Shown here in pieces: positions 12,016 through 22,168 of a DNA stretch of 35,104 nt. The DNA lies in the NCBI GenBank assembly GCA_018398765.1, contig JAHBMJ010002378.1:66419-101522 (forward strand), given 5' to 3'. This stretch comes from Chromera velia (taxonomy: Eukaryota; Sar; Chromeraceae). The first letter of the stretch is position 1. The number at the start of each line of letters is the position of its first letter. A program made the position numbers and the translations under genes. The notes under the pieces were generated by a model. The model searched no databases and was not told where the DNA came from. It was given only the letters and a program-made list of their open reading frames with translations.

Positions 12016-12815
12016 GCTGCGGAGCGCTGCACAGAGCTTCAAATGGTCCGATGATGTACGAAGCCTGATTGGCTGTGCGTGTGTGCGTGTGCAGAGTGGT
12101 CTAAAGGTACATGGACGAAATGGGCAGTCAGCTAGGAAGATCAGATTCACTGTCAGAACATGCAAGGACGCCAATACTCTTTGTATTCCAAAGTCAATTC
12201 TCCGTGCCCTATGTATAGCTGTCAGGGGCAGCCAAGCGTATATACCTGCAGACGATCTATATGGACGTTGATCTGCCAGTCGTAGCTGATCGATCGACTG
12301 CATATGCGCTGTTTCATGCACACGTCAATCTGTCCACCTTTCCATGCAGGGCCGCGGGGAATCCCATCGCATGCATGCATATGCACTGAGCTCTCGTCTT
12401 CTGCAGGTACGTATCGGTGTGCACGCACCGGCGGCGCCGGCCCGCGGGTGGCCTAGCGAAGGGCGGCGGCCTGCATGGCCACCACCATAATCGGCTCTAC
12501 CCGATTAGAATTTGGACGCGTGACTAATTTCGGCGATCGATCAATTCATGCATTCATGCAGTAAATTGCTGCAGGAATTCTATCTAATTGGCACAGGAGC
12601 AAGTCGATTTGAGGTACCGCCGGCTCAGTTCTCAACAGAAAGGCATGCAAGATGAGAAGAATGCCGGGTAACAGCCCAGATTGGAGGTAGACGGTCCGTT
12701 TCTTTCTTCATGTGACCTGTTCAAACAACACCTACCGGATCCGATTGCAGCAGGCATCTTGTGATATATATATATTTTTCAGGGGGTCTTATTGCGGGAT
12801 CTTTCCGGCCGCATC
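12016..12815. promoter_or_regulatory. Divergent intergenic region with GC-rich TGCATG island
   Basis: This is the shared 5' region of the PSI-like gene (minus) and the zinc-finger gene (plus). A GC-rich island at about 12421-12480 contains CGGCGCCGGCCCGCGGG and then CGGCCTGCATGGCC (12467-12480). A TGCATGCATGCATATGCA run lies near 12370. TGCATGC is a known apicomplexan promoter motif recognised by ApiAP2 proteins; its use here is inference. Confidence 0.4.
12762..12775 (+). promoter_or_regulatory. TATA-like run or intron end before zinc-finger gene
   Basis: GATATATATATATT ends about 40 bases before the first ATG of the zinc-finger gene and is followed by TTTTTCAG. It can be read as a TATA box, or as the end of an intron after an unseen 5' exon; the frame is open back to that CAG. 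Confidence 0.25.
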
Positions 12816-13769
12816 ATGAAGAGTCGATCTCCTTCTTCCAGAGGCGGTATAAACCTTCCGCATGACTATTCGGATGAGGAGGTTGAGGAGGAGGGAGCTT
12901 TAGAAGCCGCGTCACTCACGTCTATCAATGAAGGCACACAGTCAGGGGCCGACAGCTCTTTTTCGCATTGGCGACCGCGAGGGTTGGACTCTTCAGACTT
13001 TCGGGTCTTCATCGGATACCGCCTTTCTTACGTTCGCACCTTTTGGACCCTCTCTCATCGAAGGGACCCCGAATTTGAAGCAAAGAGAGGCATGCGGAGG
13101 CGGACAAGGAGTGATCCGGTCATCCCTGTCACTGTAGCATTCAATGAGTTTGGCTTCCTCCAGCCTGTGGAATGCAGTGCGCGGTTTCTCGACTCACTCC
13201 CCAACGTTGGCTCCTTAGTCCACAAGCCGAACGGAAACTGCCAAGGAAGAGCCTGCTTCCATCAGAGGAAGGGAAGGGTAAGTTCACATGCATTCTACAT
13301 ATAATGTTCCTCTGAAGATCGAAGAGAAGACAAAAGAGTGGGAGAGGACTTACCAGGTGAAGCAAAAAGGCGAAAAGGAAAATAAAAAGGGGCACGGATG
13401 AAAAATGAAGAGATGGTGGCCGCAGTTGCGTTGAACACCCCCTGACAGCTCGAAGCAAAGATTCGACACGGATAGCCATCTTTTCTTTTTCCTATTCCAC
13501 GCCTCCCCCTTCTCCTCAACTTCCTCTCACTGCTCTCTCTTTCACCTTTTCCTCTCCTCTTCCTTTGTGTCTTTCGTGTGTGCAGAAATGCGCCTTTGGA
13601 TGGCTTTGTAGGGCGTGCCACTTTTGCCAGCCATGTAAGTCTTCTTCCTAGGTAACCGGGAGAGATCGGTATCTGAGAGAGTCCTCTGCCGCTTCTTTCA
13701 ACCCATGCCTTTCTACAAACCCATATCCTCCCGTTCCTCAATGATTCATCGAAGTTTTTGGCATCTGTG

Positions 13770-13833
<64 letters not shown>

Positions 13834-14712
13834 GTGTGTGTGTGTGTGTATGTGTGTGTGTGTGGCCGTTTATATGCTATTGCTGCGTGCCCCTGTTACG
13901 GATGTCTCTTGGTTTCTTCCTTATTGTTTCCTGCCGCCACTGCAGTGCCTCCGAGTCATATGGCAGTGAGTGCAAGGCGCAAAGGGAGAAGTCTGCTCAG
14001 AAAGCAGAAGACGGCACCGGTGAGAGAGGGGGCCGCAGGAGGTGTCACGATCTCCTTGAGGAAGAGCAGCACCTGTGAGGCAGTCGCAGGAGCTCCCTCA
14101 ATCTCCCTGCGGAAAAGCAGCACACACGGTGAGATTAAAAGAGAGCTGGAGGGCAGTGCAAGTCCAGTCGGAGCTTCGGTCCCTTTGTCCTCTTCCTTGT
14201 CCTCCTCTCACCTGGGACTCCATCCCTTGGCTGCAGCCTCCCCCTCTTCCACCAGATCCGGCCAAGTCCCTCTCTTCGGATACCCCCCCAAACGCGATTA
14301 TGTCGGTCCGGGATTGGGACTGCAAAGGGGGGGGTCCTCCACAAGAGCGGGGCGGCAGACACGCATAGGAAGTATAAGCACGGGTACAGGTTTTGGAGGG
14401 GGCACAGGGCGGATGAGCTCGTTTTCTCGTCTTCCTTCTCCGCTTCCGGTTGTACCCTCTTCTGGTTCCTCTTCAAGCCACCCACCAGGTGGAAGGATTT
14501 TCTTCCCTCCTTCCCCCCAGACGGGTACACCGCAAGCGAGGGACTCCGACGGCTTGGGGGGTGTCCCTCTTCGCTCGTCGAGTCCTGCCGGCGGTCTTTT
14601 GGATCTTCAGGGTCTTACAGGCGAGGGGAAGAGGGAAGACCCCGGATCGTCATCTTCCGGCATGGGGTGGGACGATGAAGGGGACAGGAGACAGGAACAA
14701 GGGGATGACTGA
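12816..14712 (+). CDS. CCCH zinc-finger protein, alveolate type
   Basis: Three exons are 12816-13277, 13586-13634 and 13946-14712. Donors are GTAAGT, acceptors are TGCAG, and the phases match. The product is about 425 residues. Cys147, Cys156, Cys162 and His166 form a perfect C-x8-C-x5-C-x3-H finger (ACFHQRKGR then KCAFGWLCRACHF). The finger is preceded by LPNVGSLVHKPNGNC and followed by a basic ARRKGRSLLRKQK tail. That layout is typical of a CCCH group common in apicomplexans, dinoflagellates and other protists, usually taken to bind RNA. The N-terminus has an acidic patch (DEEVEEEG). The C-terminal half is Ser/Pro/Gly-rich, with ISLRKSST present twice about 21 residues apart. The first intron falls inside the finger and the 49-base middle exon supplies three of its four ligands, so skipping it would remove the domain. 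An upstream 5' exon cannot be excluded. Confidence 0.8.
13771..13863. repeat. TC/TG microsatellite in intron 2
   Basis: TC and TG runs fill part of the second intron of the zinc-finger gene. The Cys/Val-rich frame across it is an artefact. Confidence 0.9.
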
Positions 14713-16160
14713 CTGAGAATTGGGGAAGAAATATCATAGAGCCAGCCGTTCGATAATGTCTCTGTCGTGGAAAGCTTTGTTGGCAGGAAGGAAGAAAAGG
14801 GAGGGATTTTTCTGCGTGCGGAGAAAGAAACCAATTCGTGGTTTGTGCATATCTTCTCTTTTTGTCGTTTGAATGAAAGAGAGGAGAAAGAAAACGAAGG
14901 AAATTGAACCCCCCCTTCGTCCGTCCTCTTTTTCTCTCTCTTTTTGCATACTTCTTGAGTGAAAGTACAGCTACGAATGAATCAGCGTTCGTTCTTCTTT
15001 TGGTCTGTCACCGTTCGCTTTCAAGCTTCCGTGTCAATTTCAGATTACCGATACACACCTTTATGTCAGTGCCTGTTTGCGTGCGTTGCTTGTTGTCGTG
15101 CAAGTCTGCATTGGTGGACTTCTTTTGTCTGCACCTCACAGCGAGATCGGATTCTGCCTTGCAAGGTCGAGAGGGGTCACAATGATGGCGTCCGGCCTTG
15201 TCACGTAGAACAGACGTACACAAAACAAAAGAAAGTCAAGGAATGACAAAAAGAAAAGGAAGAAACGGAAAAGAAGAGAATGCACGAACCCTCACAGAAT
15301 GAGTTCTCTTCTATTTTTCGATCCGCTTTTGCGTGTCTTGTGTTCTTTTTGTGTTCTGAGTGGTCCTTTCCGAAAGTTTCCTTCTGCGGTTCCCCTCCTT
15401 TTTAAAAAACTCCGTTCCTTCTCTTTCATTTACATCCTATTTTGGCTTTTTTCTTTTCGGGCGGTGTCGTTGCCAGGCAGAAAAGCTTGTCCGACCTTTC
15501 ACCTCTTCTTAAGATGCAACGTCCAATCGTCCTTCTTCCTGACTAAAGGTGAGGGTTCTATACGGAGTCTCCATGTACTCTCTCAAACTTACAGTACCCT
15601 TCCCTTCCCCCTTCCCGTCACCTTCTTCGGAGGAGAGGGAAGAGACCCCTCGATCCACCCGGCCATCGGAATGTGTTCACTTCGGTTACATGCCCTTCCC
15701 TTTTGAAAAGGTACTAACGGTTGTGTCTTCCCGTTTCTCCTAGCTCCCGCTTTTTCTTCTCTCCGTGCTGTGTATGAACGGGTAACGAAAAAACGAACCC
15801 TGGTGTCTATGAACGGGCGAAAAATGACGGAGAGTCTGTAGGGACGGGAATTGTATCCTATCCTCCAGAGGTGGCAGAGTTTGTGTAGACTCTGTCTGTC
15901 CGTCTGTCTGATGGGCCGATGGAAAACCAAATTTGTTGCCATGAGAAATAATAAATATGATCCTACACGTTCGCTTGCAAGTCAAAAGAGGCAGACACAT
16001 GCAGAGCTCCTCCATCCATCATCAAAAGCCTGAAAGAAAGAAAGCGAGCGAGGTGGGAGAAAGACAACTGCTGTTTAGTGTTTGAAAATCAACACAGGCA
16101 GGCTGTCTGCGTCCTTCTTGTGGGTGGGTGGATGGGTCAAGAAGCAACGGGCCGACAAAC

Positions 16161-16161
16161 A

Positions 16162-16192
<31 letters not shown>
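16161..16192. repeat. AAAG microsatellite
   Basis: About eight tandem AAAG units. Confidence 0.9.
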
Positions 16193-16193
<1 letters not shown>

Positions 16194-16579
16194 CCCCATA
16201 ATGTCAATACCTCTCTTGATCCAATGAGGGGAATGAATGGGATGATTTGCTCGTCACGCAACAACGTTGTTCGAAGAACAACGAGACCAACAAAAAGGTG
16301 AAAAGCTGAAATTGAGTATCGAGAAAAAGAAGAAAAAGACGAAGACAATTCACCGGGTAAAAGGCGAACAAAACAAAAAGGCCAGAAAAACACGCGAAAC
16401 GGGTCGATAGTTTTGTTTTCATGATGAATGCATATCTCTTTCCCCTCCCTCCTCTCTTATCAGTTTCTCTCAACGCCCAGCGGCTGAAAGGAAGGCAAGC
16501 ATGCCAGTGTCTGGCATAATTCTCTTACCTCCCTTAATTCCTGCATGCATGTCCTCGCTCGCTCTGCCTCCATCCCTTT

Positions 16580-16665
16580 TCTTTCTTTCACGTCGAATTC
16601 GGTTTCGGCCCTTATCTTGTCCTCTTTCTTTCACGTCGAATTCGGTTTCGGCCCTTATCTTGTCC
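16580..16665. repeat. 43-bp tandem duplication
   Basis: A 43-base unit starting CTTTCTTTCACGTCGAATTC is present twice head to tail with no difference that I can see (CACGTCGAATTCGG at 16589 and again at 16632). The identity suggests a recent duplication or an assembly artefact. Confidence 0.85.
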
Positions 16666-17534
16666 TCTCTTTGTAAGACCTCCTCTTTTTCATTAATTGA
16701 GATCCAGTTTTTCGTGTGAGAGCTCGGGTCCTTGTTCCATCCATCTCTGCTGTCTCTCTGTCCACGTGCCTCCCTGGCTCAAATGATCGAAGGACCCGAT
16801 GATTGGACTGATGGACTGAGAGACGTTGCATGGATTGTCTGTCATCTTCATCTGTCTGAAGTTGTGCATGGGACGGGGATCATTCGGTCGAGCTAGGCGT
16901 CTGTCTGTTCAGTCGATTCCCCTCCCGGCCTCCTCGCCTCCCTTGAGGCTGCTCAACAGAGAGATGCCCGGCCTTTGTGCTTCTTGAGTCCGTCCGTTCG
17001 TCGTTGAGTCGCCTGCCGGTGGTCGTGGTGAAGGGGTGGGGTGGATATGTGAACACCCTTCTTGTGCCAGCCTCCCTCTCTGTGTCGTAAGTTGCCCAAC
17101 CGGCTCATTGCACGCAAGGGAGAGGTCTGGTTGCTTACTACCAGACGTACGTAAGTCTGGTCTGATTGCATTTTGTTGTCGTCCACTGCGGTCGCCTGTT
17201 CGGTGGAACGACCAATTTACTGACTCTGTGCATGCATGCATCATGCACGTCTTCTGACTGACTCGGACTGACTGACTCATTGACTGAAATGCAAACGTTC
17301 GAGAGAAGTCCGCGGACAGTCTGGGAAGTCCAAGGACTTGCAGACATAAAATAAACAGCCTTAAAGTTGTGTCAGAGGTCGTTGAGGTAGTTGGTTGATC
17401 GGGAACTGATCGGCTGGGTTGGATGTGCGGCCATGACCCATCGGATTCCTTCATTTTTTCTGTTTTGTGCTCTTTCCCTTTTTCTGTTCAGTGCAGGTCG
17501 ACTGTTGACTCAGTCCCTCATTGAATAGATAATT

Positions 17535-17553
17535 TCATTCATTCATTCATTCA
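17535..17553. repeat. ATTC microsatellite
   Basis: About four to five tandem ATTC units. Confidence 0.8.
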
Positions 17554-17706
17554 TGCTTGCATTAATTTTTTTGTTTGCTCGTTGTCACTGACAGTCGTGA
17601 TTCGTTTGCGTGGTCTGATGTGCGTGTACTCACCTTCCCATCATACGAAAACTCATCCACCGTATAGCACCATTCGTTTTTGTTTCCTCAATGCATTTGA
17701 CTGTTT

Positions 17707-17767
17707 TCTTCTTCTTCTTCTTCTTCTTCTTTTTCTTCTTCTTCTTCTTCTTCTTCTTCTTCTTCTT
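17707..17767. repeat. TTC trinucleotide array
   Basis: About twenty TTC units with one interruption. They give poly-Leu or poly-Lys frames that are not genes. Confidence 0.95.
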
Positions 17768-19057
17768 GTTTGTCTGAATCGATCGATCGACCGAAGGCTC
17801 AAAAATAAGAATCATTCGCGATGTGAAGACAAGGAAGAGATGAGAGAAAGGAAAGATACCTGGAAGCGCATGCATGCAGGGCAGACCAGCGCACACCGTT
17901 TCCGTCGAACGTGTCGATCCACTGGAAGGGTGTATGTCTCGATCAAAGTGGATCGAAGCTTGAAACACGACGCCGCCTAAGTTGGTGTTGGAGTATTCGA
18001 GTCATTAAACAAAACGTAATCGTGGCCTCCTCGAGGTACAGAGAGCAGTGCGGCCTGCCTACTTCCAGGTCCACTCCCTCAAGTCCGGGATGATTCTCCT
18101 GTATTCTCCTGCGAATTAATTCTCCTGCTCTGACTGAATGGGTGTTTTGTCTAGTTTTCTATGTGCATGAGTATTGTTCTTCTTTCATGGCATGTCAACT
18201 TTTGAAACATAGTCAGCTTAGTTGACATATAGTAGTTGTGAGCTAGCGTCTTTGCATACTAGTTTGTACCTAGGTTTGTATCTAGTTTACATAGATCGCC
18301 TCCTTAAAAGAATCCCTTTCAAATCTATATAGTTTCAAATACTCGAAAGTTATAAACAACTTACTATTAAAACAATTGTTCTTAATTCAGTCTGGCATTG
18401 CAATATTGATTTTGAGTGTTATATATCTACGTCCTGTCACGGTACTAACACTACTAGTAGTATAGTATATGTAGCTATGCTATCACTGGTACTGATATTG
18501 AGCTAGACATTAATTCTGACAACTGTTTTTAACTCTTGTTTAAAAAAAGTCTGCAGGTGACTATCTATAGACTATATAGTTCGACGTACGTCGGTTACAC
18601 AGGGTTGTTAAGTACCGTGAATTATACGATGCCTTTCGGTACTTCGGTACTTTTAATTGGGCGAGGTGGTTCCATTTTTCGGTACCAATACTTTCGGTAC
18701 CTTAAAAATTTTGCTTAAACTAGGCTTTACAACTTCAAAATGATAGTTTAATGACTGGATTCTAGGTTTTTTCTAGGGTTTTTTGACTAAAAATAAATTT
18801 AACTCTGCCCTGCTCACTAAAATCAAACTGCCCCGCTCTGCTTTGCTCACCGCCGGGCCCGCTACTAAGGGTAATTTTCAAACACACATTTCTTATATGA
18901 AAACAAAAAAAAAAATAAAAAACAAAAAAATGAAAATAACTTTTTTTTTAAAAAAAATTATACCCTCTATAGGCCCGCCATGACTCCTTTTCTAGAGTTT
19001 TATAGGATAATGCATAGATTATTATTGCTAGAAGACTCTACAACAGTATACTAGAAC

Positions 19058-19932
19058 TATAGTGTGTCACAATAAAAATTTCTAGAACGTTTTGTGTCAC
19101 AATAATTGTGATTTTAAGATCTTTTAACCAATTTAATTTAGTCATACTTATCTGTTAAAAAATAGTTGTAAATCGTGTGTTTATGGTGTTTGGCGCGGCT
19201 CTACATACGTTGGAGGAGGGCCCAAAGGGTAGTGTCATAGCCGTCACGGGCCGCGTGGCCTGTTACCCTGTATGCATAAACAAATCATGAATGACCCTAC
19301 AGAAAGTTAATATATAGTTGCGCTATATTGCAACCTCATCTAAGCTAAAACCGTCAACTTTAAAGCCATATGTCCCGCCGCATTATGATCGCTCATTATA
19401 GACTAGCAGTATTACTCTTGAGATTATAAGACTCCTTAATAGCAGTTTGTGCCTAAAATGTGCCTGAACTTTTGTGCGTTTCTTCTCCGCTCTTCCTTAC
19501 AAACAGTAAGGTGAGACGGTGACTCGGTGAGTAAGGTGAGTGAGGGAAGGAGTGATGTGAGTGAGTATCAGAGTGAGTGAGGTGAGTGAGTAAGTGAGTG
19601 AGTGAGTGAGTGAGTGAGTGAGTGAATGTCATTGAATGAGGTAAGTGAGTGAGGTGAGTGAATGGATGAGTCACAGTGAGTGAGTCACTACCAGCGTAAG
19701 TGAATATAAAAGAATAGTCCTAGCCTTTTAGGAATAGTATGAACTTCAACAACTCTGAAAACTTCAAGTCACTTTGAAAGTCTAGGATTACTTCATTTGT
19801 TGTCTGACAATTTCATCATACATACCTAACTTACTCTAACTATTTCATCACACCTATTGTGACACAATTATTTGTGTCACTGATATTACTGCATAGGATA
19901 TTGTATCACAATTTGAATTGTATCACACTATA
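19058..19932. mobile_element. Nested element with TATAGTGTG inverted ends
   Basis: TATAGTGTGTCACAAT (19058-19073) is inverted at 19917-19932, matching 14 of 16 bases. TGTCACAAT or its complement recurs just inside both ends (near 19095, 19856 and 19872), giving a pattern of clustered subterminal motifs. No coding capacity is visible. It lies wholly inside the hAT-like element and probably inserted later. Confidence 0.4.
19508..19684. repeat. GTGA/GTGAGT microsatellite
   Basis: Degenerate GTGA units with GGTGAGTGA variants run for about 170 bases. The minus-strand Thr/His/Ser frame over it is an artefact. Confidence 0.9.
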
Positions 19933-20113
19933 CTTTCAGTGTAACTGTTATACCAGTTTTCCATATCAGGCTCAACTAAAACTAGTCATAGAAGCAGCAG
20001 TTTAGGGCCTTACTTTATGAAATTTTTGCCTATGACGAAAGTACTGAAAGCACCGGGAAAAAACGTCAGTTCTATTCTTCGGTACTTACAATTGTTGGTC
20101 TTTAACAACCCTG

Positions 20114-21231
20114 CATCGGTACGTTGGACTAGTTCTAGGACTAGTTCCCGCTCTACGTTGTTATGTTGAACTTAATTACTAGATTCTGGTCCACTATATA
20201 ACTAATCTTCTAATGAGAGAGTACGGTGGATCTGTTCGATCTGTTTGCATAAGTCCTGAGTCATTGTAATTAAAGTTTTGTAACAAGGAAAACTAATAGT
20301 AAGAAAACACAGTCTTTTGATGCTTAAACGCCCTTTTGGCAGAGGGGTTAGCATGATTGCTTCAGATATAAAGGGTCCCAAGTTCAATTCCAGAAAGGTT
20401 CACTTTTCAAACCTGCAATTAAAACATACCAGAAAGAACAACGTAATCCGTCATTCAAACAAAACCACTAAAAGAGACAGAATCATTCAAATAAAACCGC
20501 TAACTTTTTAAAGGGAGACGGGAAATTTTAAGGCATCTCTTGGATCGAATAAAGAGAAACCATTCGCTTTATATTTAGCTGGGTCAAGCTCAGGAATCTG
20601 GTTGACCAGACAAGTGTCAGGTTGACTGGACAAGGCACTAACAAAAGTAAACAAGCGTCCTACCAACCGGACAAACGCCAGCAAACGCATGCAAAAATCT
20701 GGTTGACTGGATTGCTTCAATGATGCAAACTATCTTTGGAGCAAGTTAGATGAAATTCAGAGTGACACGCTTGAAAGTTGACTCAATTGAACTGTCAGTA
20801 GTTTGATGAAAATTGAACACTCTTGACTCGAACTCTTGGAGACGGCTTGCATACCGTGGCATACCGATACGATCAACTGAAATCACTACCGATACGCTTG
20901 GGCGCTTTGGTCCCTTTACGCCTTCTAGCCTAGGGCCCTCTACCTCTACTAACCTCTACTTCTGCCGGGGCTCTTTACCTCCATTTACAAGTCTGTTCCT
21001 CTCCGACACCAAGTCGAAGCAGGTCAACAGATCAACGTCGAACTAGTTCGATGAGTCATAAACGGAGTGAACCTTTCAATCATTATATACAAAAAAATAT
21101 ATATTGTCTCTTACACTAGAGTCTTAGCACCCTCTAATTACCCTACAGTAGTTTTTTTGAATGTTTTCTCTAGTTCTATAGCTATAGCTAGTAATATTTC
21201 TAGAGATTTGTTTATCATACAATCAGGTTAG
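20114..21231. other. Intergenic stretch with short-motif cluster
   Basis: No gene is supported. Between 20590 and 20715 variants of GGTTGACTGGA recur four or five times. The rest is AT-rich flanking DNA of the LTR element. Confidence 0.4.
20329..20399 (+). ncRNA. tRNA-like pol III sequence, possible SINE head
   Basis: TGGCAGAGGGGTTAGC resembles a pol III A box, and AAGTTCAATTCC about 35 bases later resembles a B box. CCTTTT near the start can pair with AGAAAGG after the B box, as an acceptor stem would. The D, anticodon and T stems do not pair well, so it is not a working tRNA by eye. A tRNA pseudogene or tRNA-derived SINE is the better reading. Confidence 0.3.
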
Positions 21232-21536
21232 AAAGAGCTAGACACTGCTTGTCTAGGGGCGCCTTTGCCCGTGAGCACATACAGCACTTATACGTGTTCG
21301 TTATCAAAAGGTGTGTGAAGCAAGGCTACTTCACTTCCAACCATCAATCAAGTCTCTGACTTATCTGACTCCATCATTCTGTATCGTCGAATTACTGTTT
21401 ATATACATTTACGTAGATGCAATTAATTCTGTATGCATTGATCTGTAAGATGCGTACGTGCTCGGTCATGGCTCTCTGGAGGCACGCTGTGCGGTGGGAC
21501 CGGTTGGCCGGTGCCGGCCCACTTGCACGTTCTGCT
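21232..21536 (-). repeat. 3' LTR of the copia-type fossil
   Basis: Partner of the repeat at 27162-27466, of equal length. It contains the GC-rich palindromic segment CCGGTTGGCCGGTGCCGGCC. Confidence 0.9.
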
Positions 21537-21606
21537 TACTCCCCCATCTTACAAAGATCTATGTCTTTCTTCTATCATCCTTGTTCTGTCATTTGTTCTT
21601 CTCTGC

Positions 21607-22050
21607 TCATAAAAATTCCTTCCCAGGCCAACACGGCTTAGTCAGCGCGTTGGCCATCTGGACCTCTCTCCTGCACCAAGTCACTGACCCTCTGGTCCGT
21701 CCGAGTTCCTGTATGATGAAATCAAGCATCCCCTGTGAGGTACTATCTGCTGCTATGCCCGTCCTCAACTGTTCAAAAAACGGGTTGCAATCAGTAAAGA
21801 ATTGTATTTTCGGTTCCTGACCCCACAGGTGGGTTGTGAGTGTCTTCAAACGGGGAAGATGCTTGATAACGCTTTCGAAGCTAGTTGCTTCTGCTGCTGT
21901 GCTACTCCCATGTTTGTGGTTGTGGCGTTCAGTGTGCCATGCTATAATGTTCTGCCATGGGTTGGCTTCCTGCATTGCTGTCTCTGGAGTCCATCCTTCT
22001 TCAACCAAGAATATCAGCCAACCCAACCTTCTACTGTAGATCGTTATCAC
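21607..22050 (-). mobile_element. RNase H region of the copia-type fossil
   Basis: FFTDCNPFFEQLRTGIA and REVQMANALTKPCWP match the end of copia polyproteins, where RNase H closes with a motif like AD.LTK. It lies next to the 3' LTR, as expected. Confidence 0.75.
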
Positions 22051-22168
22051 CTAGCACAGCTAGCATGACTTTCTTGAATCGTTTCAGTGCCCGCAGATAG
22101 ATCGGCTCTTTCTTCTCCTTCAGCATTTCTAGGACCCTGACTGCTGCTCTGATAACTCTCCTGCATGG

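Larger units (their letters stand above)
14713..18599. other. Long intergenic region, no supported gene
   Basis: I found no frame with recognisable domains or consistent splice structure. The first 1-2 kb downstream of the zinc-finger gene is pyrimidine-rich on the plus strand and may contain its 3' UTR. GACT-type short repeats occur at 17255-17290, and GCATGCATGCA-type runs lie near 17228 and 17868. From about 18100 the base composition turns AT-rich, leading into the transposon zone. Confidence 0.5.
18600..20113. mobile_element. hAT-like non-autonomous DNA transposon
   Basis: The left end CAGGGTTGTTAA is matched by TTAACAACCCTG at 20102-20113, a perfect 12-base terminal inverted repeat with a hAT-style CAGGG start. 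Both ends carry subterminal GGTAC/TACCG motifs, which are dense at the left end (18630-18705) and suggest transposase-binding repeats. The interior is AT-rich and has no transposase frame, so it would need a partner in trans. The flanking 8-mers (CGGTTACA and CATCGGTA) share only part of their sequence, so a target-site duplication is at best degraded. A second inverted-repeat element and a GTGA microsatellite lie inside. Confidence 0.55.

Noticed and set aside
16204-16422. Minus-strand peptide starting MKTKLSTRFACFSGLFVLF, like a signal peptide
   Set aside because: The stretch is Phe/Leu-rich only because the strand is pyrimidine-rich, and no downstream exon or domain was found.
16909-17454. 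Minus-strand 181-residue frame
   Set aside because: No recognisable motif, no convincing start context or splice partners; could be chance. A transcript would change this view.
17582-17980. A frame with a long poly-Leu run that looks like a membrane protein
   Set aside because: The Leu run comes from a TTC array; no flanking coding character.
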